Positions 39,894-48,900 of a stretch of 64,000 nucleotides of DNA are shown piece after piece. Source of the stretch: Thecamonas trahens ATCC 50062 (lineage: Eukaryota; Apusozoa; Apusomonadida; Apusomonadidae); NCBI RefSeq assembly GCF_000142905.1, contig NW_013657650.1:1-64000 (forward strand), given 5' to 3'. Below the pieces are notes generated by a model. The model was not told the DNA's origin and searched no databases. It saw only the letters and a list, made by a program, of their open reading frames with translations. The position numbers and the translations under genes are program-made. Each line of letters begins with the position of its first letter. Within the stretch, counting starts at the first letter, position 1.

Positions 39894-40997
39894 ATGTTAA
39901 ATTCCCGCCACCCGACGCCGCTGACATCTCACACCAACACTCGTCGCGCGATCATGAGCATCCGCACCCTCCTCACGACGCTCATCAGCGAGCTCGTGGC
40001 GCATACCTCCCACCATCCTTGGGCCTCTCCTCAGGCCGACATGCGGGCGCTTGCCTGCTCGATCCTCGCCTCGCACCCACCTGGCGGCGTCCATCTTCCG
40101 CCGGCCGCCGGACATCCGCACAATCTCCTCGAACACGCCCGCCACGGCAAAGACCTCCGGACCCAACGGCCGATCGAGTGGACGACGCTCTCGAGCCTCT
40201 CGCGCGATCTCCCGCTCCCGCCATCGGCCTTTACCGCAGCTGCCGCAGCCATCGCCGCAAGATCCACCGCCGTCCCTGTCCCCTACATCACCGGCTTTAC
40301 CGAGTTTGGCGAGCATCTCTTCCGGGTCGCCTCGCCCGACGGCGACCGCGTCCTCGTCCCTCGCCCTGCCTCGGAGCTGCTTGTGGAGCGAGCCACAAAG
40401 GCGCTTACCAGTCTCTCTTCACCCGCTGCCTCGGTCCTCGAGCTCGGTGTCGGCTCTGGCGCGGTGCTCATCTCGGTCGCGGCTGCTGCCGCCGACTTGC
40501 CGCGGCCCGTGGCTGCCGTCGGCGTCGACGTGGCGCCGGCCGCGCTACGGCTGGCGGAGGTCAACGCCCAGGCCGTGGCGGTCGATGCCAAGAAAGAGCT
40601 TGATGTCTCGCTTCTCGCCTCGTCGTGGATGACCGAGCTGCTGGCCTCGCCGGCTACCTTTGACGTCATCATCTCCAACCCGCCTTACCTCTGCTCGCAC
40701 GAGATCGGCGCGGCGCCCCACTCGCCGCTCGCCCACGAGCCGCGGGGCGCACTCGACGGCGGCGAGCATGGTCTTGACCCGTACAAAGAGCTCTTTCATC
40801 CTGATGCACCCGATGGAGCGACTGCACTCGACGCTGCGCTCACTCGCGAGCGCGGCGGGCGGATCCTGCTCGAAATCGGCTCGTACCAGGCCGACGACGT
40901 GGCGTCGTTGGTCCACGCCTCGCGACGGTTCGCCGTCGTTGACGTCCACAAAGACCTCGAGGGCTGGGACCGGGTTGTGGAAGTCGCTCGTCTTTAG
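39894..40997 (+). CDS. HemK/PrmC-family N5-glutamine methyltransferase, probably mitochondrial
   Basis: SAM-dependent methyltransferase that modifies the GGQ glutamine of release factors. From ATG 39894 it has 367 residues and an Arg-containing leader (MLNSRHPTPLTSHTNTRRAI); ATG 39954 gives 347. An N-terminal helical domain is followed by VPYITGFTEFGEHLFRV, VLVPRPASELLVE, SAM motif LELGVGSGAVLISVA, and the catalytic IISNPPYLCS at about residue 260. Then come GGEHGLDPYKEL and GRILLEIGSYQADDV. The animal counterpart HEMK1 is mitochondrial, which suits the leader. The first ATG is 2 bp after the preceding stop, and the gene's own TAG overlaps the stop of the opposite gene. Confidence 0.9.
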   Translation: MLNSRHPTPLTSHTNTRRAIMSIRTLLTTLISELVAHTSHHPWASPQADMRALACSILASHPPGGVHLPPAAGHPHNLLEHARHGKDLRTQRPIEWTTLSSLSRDLPLPPSAFTAAAAAIAARSTAVPVPYITGFTEFGEHLFRVASPDGDRVLVPRPASELLVERATKALTSLSSPAASVLELGVGSGAVLISVAAAAADLPRPVAAVGVDVAPAALRLAEVNAQAVAVDAKKELDVSLLASSWMTELLASPATFDVIISNPPYLCSHEIGAAPHSPLAHEPRGALDGGEHGLDPYKELFHPDAPDGATALDAALTRERGGRILLEIGSYQADDVASLVHASRRFAVVDVHKDLEGWDRVVEVARL

Positions 40998-43900
40998 TGG
41001 CTCTCCGGCGACGGACCGGTCGGCGTCCGATGCAGGTACGGAATGGGCGTGACGGGGTCGGGCCCGGCCGGATGGCTCTGGCTCGGCGTGCGCGGCAGTG
41101 GCATGAACGGAACGGGCGAGGCCTTGTGGACCGGCGGGAGTGCCAGCGGGCGCCGCCGTGCCGACGACGGGGTTGGATGAAGGCCGAGGATCCGGGTCGG
41201 CGAGAGCGAGCTGTGGAGCATCGAGGCCTCGGATGCGAGCGCCGAGTCCTCCATAGTCGATGCCTCCAGCGACCGGTCGCCGCGGACCAGGCCCGGGCCA
41301 GCGTAGGTTGTTGTCGGGCGCGACGGGCGAGCGCCGGCTGCAGTGGAGCTCCCGAGTGGTGTCTCGGCCCTGCCAAGCGGCGTCGCCACTGAGGCGTCGA
41401 TGCCGATGCGGCCGCGGGCAGCAGCGCCCGCTGGCGTCTCGGCGAGATGGACCGGCGACGGCGCGAGCGCCGCTCGTGCAACTCTGCCGCTGCTGCCGCT
41501 GCTCCGCAGCGGGCGTGGCGCCTTGGCACCTGTCGAGAACGGCGAGCGGCGCGGCGCGGCGTCGGTCATCGGCAGCGGTGCCTCGGAGCTGTCGAGCTCA
41601 GCAAGACGAACGCCGCGCCCAGCCGAGCCTCCGGCCGCGACAGCCGCCAGTGCATCGTGGCGCGGCGTGGCCGGTGGCGACGGCTGGACTGCAGTTGGCC
41701 GCTTCGAGCCCATACCTTGCCCGCGAACGTAGCTTGCGACGGCGACAACAGCCACCGCGCCGATGCAGAGGACCGCGAGCACAATGAGAATGACCCAGAC
41801 TGCGACGTACTTGGACCACGTGGTCGGCGGAGCCGCGGCGTGTGCAGAGGCTGCGGGTAGATAGGCATCGGCGTCAGCAACATACACACTCGGTGCGAGC
41901 GCAGCATAGCCAGGGTCAGACGGCGCGGCCACGGTCCCGAGCGGGACTGTCGGTTCGGCCGCGAGCGCCACGAGCGCGTCGGCCGAGAGCTCAACGGTGG
42001 CCGTGCCGGGAAGGCTGAGCGAGGTGGCGCCGGCAGCGGCCAGGAGCGGCGATGCAGTCATGTCGAGGGTCACGGGGCCGACCGGCGTTGACGCCAGCGA
42101 GATGGCGATGCTGAGCACGGCGAGCATCCCAGTCTGGGCGCCGGGCGGCGGCGGGGTAAGGACCGCGGTGGCGTTGATGGCGATGACGTCTGTGTCGACA
42201 AAGATGACGGCGTCAGCGACGGTGGAGGCAAAGCCGCTGTAGAAGAGAGATGCCGAGGAGGCGGCGTCTGGCCCGGCGACGACCAGCGGGCCGAGGCTGA
42301 GGCCGGCCGGAAGCTGCGGCGAGCCGTCGGCGGCGCGGTGGGCGACTGGCGAGCCGAGAGCCACGACCGAGATGGTCTGTGGAATGTTCCACTCGCCGGG
42401 CGCAAAGGCGACCGAGGTGGTACGCAGCTCGATGTGTGGCGAGTCGATGGCGAGCGGGACCGAGATAGTTGTCCCAGGTGCCGGCGGGGTGGGAAGCGTG
42501 AGCAGGAGCGAGAATGCGGTGCCGGCGTCGGTCTCACGAACGACCAGCGGGAGCGGCGGCGCAAAGTCGAGCCGCGGGTCCGAGCCCCATGCCAGCGTGG
42601 TAAACGAGACTGGGGTCGAAGCAGCCGACGCGAGACCGGCCGAGCTGGTCACAGCCAGCCGCGCGGTGTAACTGGTCGACCCGAGGAGGCGGAAGAACGG
42701 ATCGCCGCCCGACGACGCCACATACTGGGACGGCCAGCCGGACGAGATGACGGTGAGCTGGCTGACGGTGAGCGTTCGCGAGCCGATGCCGTCGACAGAG
42801 ATGGTGACGTTGGCGAGCGAGGCGAGCGTGCCACCGAGCGCGTCAGGCGAGTTGATGGTGAAGCTCAGCTCGACGTAGGTCTCTCCAACTCCGGCGACCG
42901 CAACGCTGGTCGGCGCAGCTGGGATGCCGGGCGCGGTGGCGCCGTCAGCAGTGACGGCGGCCGACGTGAGGCCGGCATCTGAGGTGGCTGTCGCCGTGAC
43001 GGTGTACCCTGTGCCCTGAGCAAGGCCGGTAAAGGTGGTCGAGAACGGCGCAGACGCCGGCAGCGTCTGCGAAGTTACGACGCCCGATGCGTCGACAAGG
43101 ACGAGCGTGACGTTGTCGAGTGCAACAGCGGCGCCACCAGAAAAGGCTGGGAGACTCCACGTGGCGGCAAGCGTTGCGGGGGTACCGACTGGCGCGGGCG
43201 CCGACGACGGGCTCAGCGAGAGCAGCGGAATTGCTGACGGCGGCGCCACAGGAGTTGTGAACGCAAGCGGGGCCGAAGCGTGCGAAGTGACGCCGAGCGA
43301 GTTGTGCGTGGCAAGTGTGAGCTCGTAGCGAGTGCCCGGAACGAGGGCGTGGAGACGCCAGGGCTTGGCCGCCGGAAGGACGAAGGCGACGGGCGTGTAA
43401 GGCGCGTCCGGGCCATCGAAGCGGGTGAGGCTGGCGTTGTAGGCGGCGACGTGGGCAGAAGCAGCACCGACGGCGAGAGGTGGCACAAAGTCGAGGTCGG
43501 ACGAGACGGTGTGCGGGTCTGTGGCGAGCGCTGGGGCGATAAGCAACGACGAAACGAGCTCGAGTAGGCCTGGTGGGTCCGGCGGGCCGACTGGCGTGAC
43601 AACCACGAGCGGCGGGGTGGAGAACGGCGAGAGCAAGCCGGCCGAGTTGAGGGTGGATAGGCGGATGGAGAAGGTGGTGCCGGGCAGGACCGAGAGGAAC
43701 AGCGTAGCCGAGGTGGCGTCGTCTGGAGTAACAGCAACGACATCTGCGCCTGCGGCCGGACCTTCGGTAGCAACATATGCGATATGATAGCCGGCGACTG
43801 CGAGCTGTTCGCCGCCGCCAAATCCTGTCTCCACGGGCGCGTTCCACTGCAACGAGATGGCGCGCGGAGCCGGCGGCGAGGCGATGGCGAGATCTGTGGG

Positions 43901-44314
43901 CGGATCAGGCGACGATGGCGAAGTAGCGGCCGAGACCGAAGGCGAAGGCGGCGACGACTTGCCTGCTTCCGTCATGGTAACAACTGTGAGGTCGTAGTTC
44001 CAGCCCGGCTGAAGGCCCGTGACGGTGTGGGAGGTGAGCGAGGGCGAGGCGAGGAGGACCGAGACCGGGGAGGGAGCCGCAGGAGAAGGCGGAGGAGCGG
44101 CGAGAGCGGTGGCGGCGATACGGAAGCCAGCAATGGGCGAGGGAGGAGCACCCGTGTATGTCGGCAGCTGCCACGAGAGAGAGACAGACTCGGCAGACGA
44201 GCCAGTCACCGCCAGCCCTGACGGAGGGTCAGGGAGGGAGCCAGCTGCAGAGGCCGAGCTGGTGAGGAGGAGGAGAAGGAGGAGGACGGGGCATGTGGGC
44301 CACCATACCCGCAT
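40994..44314 (-). CDS. Single-pass receptor-like protein with fibronectin type III domains
   Basis: 1106 residues from ATG 44314 (MRVWWPTCPVLLLLLLLTSSASAA, a signal peptide in two parts). The ectodomain of about 830 residues contains several FN3 repeats: DPPSGLAVTGSSAESVSLSW, GWNYDLTVVTMTEAG, DPPTDLAIASPPAPRAISLQW, GTRYELTLATHNSLG, and GTGYTVTATATSDAGL. A Calx/cadherin-like stretch follows. The membrane span is at about residue 834 (YVAVWVILIVLAVLCIGAV), followed by a basic stop-transfer (RGQGMGSKR). The cytoplasmic tail of about 270 residues is Pro/Ser/Thr-rich with many SP and TP sites but no kinase domain. Likely an adhesion or sensing molecule. The stop overlaps that of the convergent HemK gene by 4 bp. 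Confidence 0.8.
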   Translation of the reverse strand: MRVWWPTCPVLLLLLLLTSSASAAGSLPDPPSGLAVTGSSAESVSLSWQLPTYTGAPPSPIAGFRIAATALAAPPPSPAAPSPVSVLLASPSLTSHTVTGLQPGWNYDLTVVTMTEAGKSSPPSPSVSAATSPSSPDPPTDLAIASPPAPRAISLQWNAPVETGFGGGEQLAVAGYHIAYVATEGPAAGADVVAVTPDDATSATLFLSVLPGTTFSIRLSTLNSAGLLSPFSTPPLVVVTPVGPPDPPGLLELVSSLLIAPALATDPHTVSSDLDFVPPLAVGAASAHVAAYNASLTRFDGPDAPYTPVAFVLPAAKPWRLHALVPGTRYELTLATHNSLGVTSHASAPLAFTTPVAPPSAIPLLSLSPSSAPAPVGTPATLAATWSLPAFSGGAAVALDNVTLVLVDASGVVTSQTLPASAPFSTTFTGLAQGTGYTVTATATSDAGLTSAAVTADGATAPGIPAAPTSVAVAGVGETYVELSFTINSPDALGGTLASLANVTISVDGIGSRTLTVSQLTVISSGWPSQYVASSGGDPFFRLLGSTSYTARLAVTSSAGLASAASTPVSFTTLAWGSDPRLDFAPPLPLVVRETDAGTAFSLLLTLPTPPAPGTTISVPLAIDSPHIELRTTSVAFAPGEWNIPQTISVVALGSPVAHRAADGSPQLPAGLSLGPLVVAGPDAASSASLFYSGFASTVADAVIFVDTDVIAINATAVLTPPPPGAQTGMLAVLSIAISLASTPVGPVTLDMTASPLLAAAGATSLSLPGTATVELSADALVALAAEPTVPLGTVAAPSDPGYAALAPSVYVADADAYLPAASAHAAAPPTTWSKYVAVWVILIVLAVLCIGAVAVVAVASYVRGQGMGSKRPTAVQPSPPATPRHDALAAVAAGGSAGRGVRLAELDSSEAPLPMTDAAPRRSPFSTGAKAPRPLRSSGSSGRVARAALAPSPVHLAETPAGAAARGRIGIDASVATPLGRAETPLGSSTAAGARPSRPTTTYAGPGLVRGDRSLEASTMEDSALASEASMLHSSLSPTRILGLHPTPSSARRRPLALPPVHKASPVPFMPLPRTPSQSHPAGPDPVTPIPYLHRTPTGPSPESH

Positions 44315-44711
44315 GCTTGGAGGGGGTAGGAATGTGGGGGAGGGGAGGGGGAGGGAGAGAGAGAGAGAGAGAAGGTAAAAGGTCGTGGTTCTGTGCGCGG
44401 GGGGCGGAGGGTGTGGTGCCTGTGCGCGCCAAGGGTGGCATGGGCGACAGACCGAGTTTGGCGCCAAAATACGAGAAATGGCGCCAAAATATGGTGGCGC
44501 CAAAAATGTTAAACGTCACGTGAGGATGAACCATAAATTCAAGGAGAGGCTTTGATGGTGGCTGTGGCTGTGGCGAGGTGGCGAATGTTCCAGAAGAGTG
44601 AGGCGAGGCGCGGCATGTTGCCAAACGTGGCGGAGGGGGGGGGGGGGGGGGGACAAGGGCCACATACAGGGGACCGGGTGATACCTGACCACTTTTATTC
44701 CATTGTACACC
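44315..44711. other. Divergent promoter region with E2F-like sites and a G tract
   Basis: Between the FN3 receptor-like gene (minus) and the Gln-Gly-rich protein gene (plus). It contains a GA run (44357-44372), three GGCGCCAAAA boxes (listed separately), an ACGTCACGTGAG element at about 44513-44524, and a G run at 44636-44652. No gene seen. Confidence 0.6.
44459..44505. promoter_or_regulatory. Three GGCGCCAAAA boxes, E2F/DP-like binding sites
   Basis: GGCGCCAAAAT occurs at 44460-44470 and 44480-44490, and GGCGCCAAAA at 44496-44505, spaced 20 and 16 bp apart. The first copy is extended to TTTGGCGCCAAAA, a palindrome matching the E2F consensus TTTSGCGC on both strands. A CACGTG-containing element lies just beyond. 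Together they look like a compact regulatory cluster. Confidence 0.6.
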
Positions 44712-45887
44712 ATGTCTCGTAACCGTCGTCGTCGCTGTGTGGCTTGCTCGCGGGCTGTGGCGCCCGAGGGCTTTGCCAAGGACATGCTCCTTGCCGAAGC
44801 CGATGTCCGTGTCTGTCTCAAGTGCCAGGGGCAGGGCCAGGGGCAGGGCCAGGGCCAGGGTCAGGGGCAGGGCCAGGGGCAGGGCCAGGGGCAGGGACAA
44901 GGCATGGGGGCGGGTATGGGCCAGATGGCTACGCGCGGATCGGTGGAGGAGCACGAGGCGGCTACCATGCGGGCGCAACAGGAGGCTGACTATCAGGCGG
45001 CGGCTCGGGCGCAGCAGCAGGCCGATTACGAGGCGGCGGTGGCGGCAGAGGCGCAGGCGGCGGCTCGGGCACAGCAGCAGGCCGATTACGAGGCGGCGGT
45101 GGCGGCAGAGGCGCAGGCGGCGGCTAGGGCGCAGAAGCAGGCCGATTACGAGGCGGCAGAGGCGGCGGCAATGGCAGAGGCCGAGGTGGCCGGACGGGCA
45201 GCAGCGATGGCCCGGGCACAGGCCGAGGCCGAGGCCGAGGCGCAGGCGCAGGCGCAGGCGCAGGCGCAGGCCGGCGCAGGCGCAGGCGCAGGGCCTGGGG
45301 CTGGCGCGGGAGGCTCTCTGGTGGAGGCGCAGGAGGAGACGACGATGATGCGGTTCCCAGGGATGCAGACCGCGTTTGCGGCGCGCGCCGAGGCCGATCC
45401 ACAGCTGTCCGAGGCGAGCAAGACCATTGCCGCCAACACGTTTGTGACGGGCTACGAGCAGAGCGCCGACGGGCGGTTCCGGATCGAGTTTACCACCTTT
45501 GGGCGCGGCGACAAGGCGGTGCAGTTTGACGCTGGTTGGGTGCCGATGCCATGGGAGGAGGCCAGCGAGGTGCTTCCGGACCCGTCTGCACTCCAGGGCC
45601 GCGTGGTGCGGGTCCGGCCGAACCCGGCCATTCCCTTCCGCCCGGTCTTTGGCACGCTGATGGACAGCAAAGACGCGTGGGCGGTGCCCGCGCCCGAGGG
45701 CGCGTGGGGCCTCATCCTCGCCACGCTCGACCTGGAGGGTCTCGTCGCACCCGAAGACCTCGTCCAGTTTGTGGCCTTCCTCAACGACTTTCCGGTCCGC
45801 GGCTTTGTCTCGCTCGACGACATCGCGCCGTTCCTCTCCGAGCACGAGCACATGGCTGTTGTCCAGCAGCTCCAAGGCCCACAGTAG
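44712..45887 (+). CDS. Gln-Gly/Ala-rich repeat protein with putative N-terminal zinc-binding CxxC pair
   Basis: 391 residues from ATG 44712. The start MSRNRRRRCVACSRAV plus VCLKCQ has two CxxC pairs about 25 residues apart, compatible with a small zinc ribbon. A QG dipeptide repeat (12 copies), then three 20-residue units of the type AARAQQQADYEAAVAAEAQA follow, then Ala/Gln/Glu and Ala/Gly runs. The last 170 residues are of normal composition: TFVTGYEQSADGRFRIEFTTF and GRVVRVRPNPAIPFRPVFG, with no family recognised. The repeats are long helical or disordered spacers. Confidence 0.6.
   Translation: MSRNRRRRCVACSRAVAPEGFAKDMLLAEADVRVCLKCQGQGQGQGQGQGQGQGQGQGQGQGQGMGAGMGQMATRGSVEEHEAATMRAQQEADYQAAARAQQQADYEAAVAAEAQAAARAQQQADYEAAVAAEAQAAARAQKQADYEAAEAAAMAEAEVAGRAAAMARAQAEAEAEAQAQAQAQAQAGAGAGAGPGAGAGGSLVEAQEETTMMRFPGMQTAFAARAEADPQLSEASKTIAANTFVTGYEQSADGRFRIEFTTFGRGDKAVQFDAGWVPMPWEEASEVLPDPSALQGRVVRVRPNPAIPFRPVFGTLMDSKDAWAVPAPEGAWGLILATLDLEGLVAPEDLVQFVAFLNDFPVRGFVSLDDIAPFLSEHEHMAVVQQLQGPQ
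44826..45300 (+). repeat. Coding tandem repeats: 6-bp (GGGCAG) and 60-bp units
   Basis: A CAGGGG/CAGGGC hexamer array lies at about 44826-44905, followed by about three 60-bp units at about 44996-45165. Each 60-bp unit contains GCAGGCCGATTACGAGGCGG. The units are nearly identical, suggesting recent expansion. CAGGCG hexamers follow at about 45240-45290. Confidence 0.85.
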
Positions 45888-45994
45888 CCGCTGCAGGCGG
45901 TCCTCGCGCACGTCGGCCAGGCACCGCGCCACGGCTTTGGGAGCAAGTAAACCGGCAGATGTCGCCACACACACTCGACTCGCCAGAGTGAGCC

Positions 45995-47153
45995 ATGTGG
46001 ACAGCGAGTGAGCAGCTGGCCCAGTACCAGCCGGCTGTGGTCTGGTTGCTGTATGTCTGCGGCATGCTCGTCATTCCGCTCCACGTGTGGTACCCGTGGC
46101 TGGCAGAGCATGTCCAGCGCGGGTACGACGGACCGCCGTGGTTTGCCATTGCCCTCGTCGCCCTCTGGCTCCCCGCCATTGTCTCGCTGGTGGCCATGCG
46201 CGCAGGTACGGATGGATGGGGGGGGAGGGGTACGGACTCATCGGGAAAGGGACGGCTGACCGTGGGCGTGATGGCGATCTCATCTGATGCGATGCTGTGC
46301 TGTGACCCCGACGCGACGGATGCCGTGACGGGTGCTGTGCCGGATGTGGTGGTGGCTGCTGTGGCGGACACTGCTGTGTTGAAACGCGTGACGGATCCCG
46401 TGGCGGATCCCGTGGTGGATCCCTGCCATCGCCGCCTCTGCCACCATCGCCGTATCAGTCATCCTCACCGACCCGGGCTACCCGCCACCCAACTACAAGC
46501 AATCTTCCAAACGATGCTCACGCTGCAAGGTGGGCAAACCGCCACGATCGCACCACTGCTCGACGTGCAACCGATGCGTGCTGATGATGGATCACCACTG
46601 CGGCTGGCTTGGAGTATGCATCGGTCACGCAAACCGCAAGGCCTTTGCGCAGATGCTGGTGTGGATGCTGGCTGCCATCTCCATCCTTGTCGCCGTCTCG
46701 TGGCTCCGCGTCTACACTTGGCTCATTGTCCGCCTAGGCGACTACCGTGATGCCCCGGCCTGGCACCGCGCCGTCGACTTGCGGATTCTGCCATCACAGA
46801 CCGGCTCGGCCGAGCTGGCTCTCCTTGCGCTCGCCGCCACCGTCTACCCGCTGGCCGCGCTTGGCATCGCCTTGCTCCTCACCGCCCAGCTCCGCAACAT
46901 GTGGCGGGGCGTGACTCAGATCGAGTCGTGGGAGCTGGCTGCAGCCACTGAGGCTGCCGCAGCCATGCCGGGCTGCCCTACGCCTTACTTTCCTTACGCT
47001 GCGCCGTCGGGCATGGCCAATCTGCGCGCCGTGCTTGGCCCGCTCCCGCTCTTCTTCCCCATCCATCTCTCGGCCCCAGTCTACGGCTCTGGCGTCGTCT
47101 TTACCAAGCATCCGCCACCATCGCCCACACACGCCGACATGTACACCATGTAG
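45995..47153 (+). CDS. DHHC-type palmitoyltransferase (2 exons)
   Basis: Protein S-acyltransferase, 301 residues. Structure is join(45995..46205,46459..47153), with donor GTACGG, acceptor ATCAG and phase 1. Two N-terminal spans come first (VWLLYVCGMLVIPLHVWY; AIALVALWLPAIVSLVAM). Splicing yields ILTDPGYPPPNYKQ, the usual DPG motif, then RCSRCKVGKPPRSHHCSTC and NRCVLMMDHHCGWLGVCIG with the catalytic Cys in DHHC. Animal enzymes usually have HCPW, so HCGW is a variant. Two more spans follow. The C-terminal tail ends HADMYTM. The enzyme would attach palmitate to cytosolic cysteines at Golgi or plasma membrane. Confidence 0.92.
46206..46458 (+). other. Intron 1 of the DHHC palmitoyltransferase gene
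   Basis: 253-bp phase-1 intron, donor GTACGG at 46206, acceptor ATCAG ending at 46458. It contains short GGATCCC repeats at about 46395-46425. The junction restores the conserved TDPG segment. Confidence 0.7.
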
Positions 47154-47178
47154 CTAGTCGCCCCCCTCCCCCCTTTCT

Positions 47179-47643
47179 CTACAAATTCGGCGCCTCATAG
47201 CCCGGAATGACATCGGCGCCGTCCGAGTTCTTGATCAGCGCCGTCTGCGCGTCGCCACTCGGCGCGTCCTCCAGCTGCAGCGGCAGTGCTGGCGACGTGT
47301 CATGGACAAGGACCCAATACATGCAGCCTGCAAACGGAAAGAGGAGCATACTCACCAGAAACACGATACACACAGCCTTGCCTGCGTTGCTTCCGGCCTT
47401 GACTGCCCCCACCGCAAAGCCGACCATAGCTCCCACGTAGAGGCACGCCATCGCTCCAGCCCCCGCCACCATGGCCCTGCTCACCTCTTGACTTCCACTT
47501 GCCAGTCCTTGTCGCGCATCGACGGGCGACCGCTGCGCCGCCTCGACCTCGCCCATGAACGCATGCGTATCATACACCGAGCTCCGTCCTGACACCGACA
47601 TGCTTTCGCTGATAGCGATAGTTGTCGTCAGAGTGATGTCCAC
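47179..47643 (-). CDS. Small two-span membrane protein, unknown family
   Basis: 154 residues from ATG 47643, or 140 from ATG 47601 (MSVSGRSS). The N-terminal half is Ser/Glu-rich and hydrophilic. Two hydrophobic segments follow: GAMACLYVGAMVGFAVGAV and VCIVFLVSMLLFPFAGCMYWVL, with a short acidic C-terminus. No family recognised. The gene lies tail to tail with the DHHC gene. Confidence 0.5.
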   Translation of the reverse strand: MDITLTTTIAISESMSVSGRSSVYDTHAFMGEVEAAQRSPVDARQGLASGSQEVSRAMVAGAGAMACLYVGAMVGFAVGAVKAGSNAGKAVCIVFLVSMLLFPFAGCMYWVLVHDTSPALPLQLEDAPSGDAQTALIKNSDGADVIPGYEAPNL

Positions 47644-48054
47644 CGCACGTTCGTCTCAGGAGCAAGTACTCTGTCCACGCTGCGGCGATGTTGTTGCCAC
47701 GATGCCCGATGCGATGCTGTTGATGTCGATGACGGCTCGAAGTCTGCCAATTGATCAATGGCCAACGTTCCAACAATCGATGACCCTCGCCAGCCAACCA
47801 CCTTCTCAATCCTCGCCTGCGGTAGACACACGGACGCCACAACAACACCACTTGCTACAGATACCAGCCACCACACACCTCGTGCGCTTGTCGAGTTGGG
47901 TGCGTGCAAATGGGAGAGGTGCCCCAAACAAGCACGCGCCACCTCCGCCCTCTCGCCGCGCTTGCCAAACAGGGTCCCTCTCTGTCCCGTCTCGCTTTCC
48001 TCCATTTGTTCCGACTGTGGCCATTTGTTCCGATCAGCAGCAGCGTCTACGGCT
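47644..48054. other. Intergenic region, no gene seen
   Basis: Lower in GC than its surroundings. Frames on both strands are short and unremarkable. One minus-strand frame contains a hydrophobic stretch VWWLVSVASGVVVASVCL at about 47830-47885, without other support. Confidence 0.4.
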
Positions 48055-48900
48055 CTACGACGACGAACTCCTGGCTGAAGACGGGCGTGTCGATCGCGAC
48101 GATATGCCGCTGCTGGACGACGAGCCGAGCAGCGAGGTGGTTGATGACATGGTCGAGGACTCTGGCGAGCGGCGTGTGACCGAGCCTGCGTCACCAAACG
48201 CGTCGCGCGAGTACCGCCCGCCGCGGACACTTAACCCAGTCGCCTCCGACTTTTCCAGCAGCGCGTAGTTGGACCAGTTTGCGAGCGCCGTGGCAATCGG
48301 CGATGGGAACTCGGCCGTCTCGCCACCGGGCTTGCCTGTCGCCAGCACCAGTGGCGTCCCGGTCAGCGACTCCTTGAGCACGTAGGTACCGTAGATCGGC
48401 GACGACGCGCCGCCTGTCCACAGCCAGGCACCTTTGCGCGACGGCGATGCGCCGGCGCCGAGCAGCAGCAGCACCATGTCCCGCGATTCGCGAAGAACCG
48501 CCAAATGCAACAGCGTGCCTGAGATGAGGAACTTCTGCTCCGAGAACCGCCAGTCGTGGGCACCCGTGCCGCCGCGGGAACCCGTGCCCTGGCGGCGTCC
48601 TCCCGCCGTGACGGATACACATCAAAGGCTGTCGACTGCGTATGAGCCGACATGTGCTGGTAGCCACCAGTGGCGGTGTGCAGGATCTCGACGTGCTTCC
48701 ATCCATCGGTAGCCGTCGTCACATACCGCTCCCGTCCACGGAGCCTTCCGCGCGTCACTGCTCTCCGCTCGTACTCTGACGAGAACTGCAGGGCGGCCGA
48801 GGCCGAGACAGCCCGACCGCCGCGGGCCAGGATGGCTGCAGCCCGCTCTACATCGCCTCGGTTCACCGCGTCTTCCAGATCGCCTTGACGTTGTCCGAGA
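48055..48900 (-). CDS. Ankyrin-like reading frame, broken or spliced, 5' end unresolved
   Basis: Two overlapping minus-strand frames together give an ankyrin-type sequence. The first (about 48900-48600) reads GDLEDAVNRGDVERAAAILARGG and YERRAVTRGRLRGRERYV. The second (about 48620-48055) reads HDWRFSEQKFLISGTLLHLAVLRESRDMVLLLLGAGASPS and then GTPLVLATGKPGG, ending in a Ser-rich tail. The frame switch near 48560-48630 may be an intron or indel. The first frame overlaps the 3' end of the integrin alpha-like gene in another phase and has no nearby ATG. It could be a separate small gene with an unseen first exon, a decayed gene, or a continuation of the alpha gene; I cannot decide. Confidence 0.35.

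Noticed and set aside
47830-47885. Hydrophobic stretch that could be the missing integrin alpha membrane span
   Set aside because: It lies about 1 kb downstream of the stop, has no integrin-like juxtamembrane motif and no supporting splice sites that I could identify.
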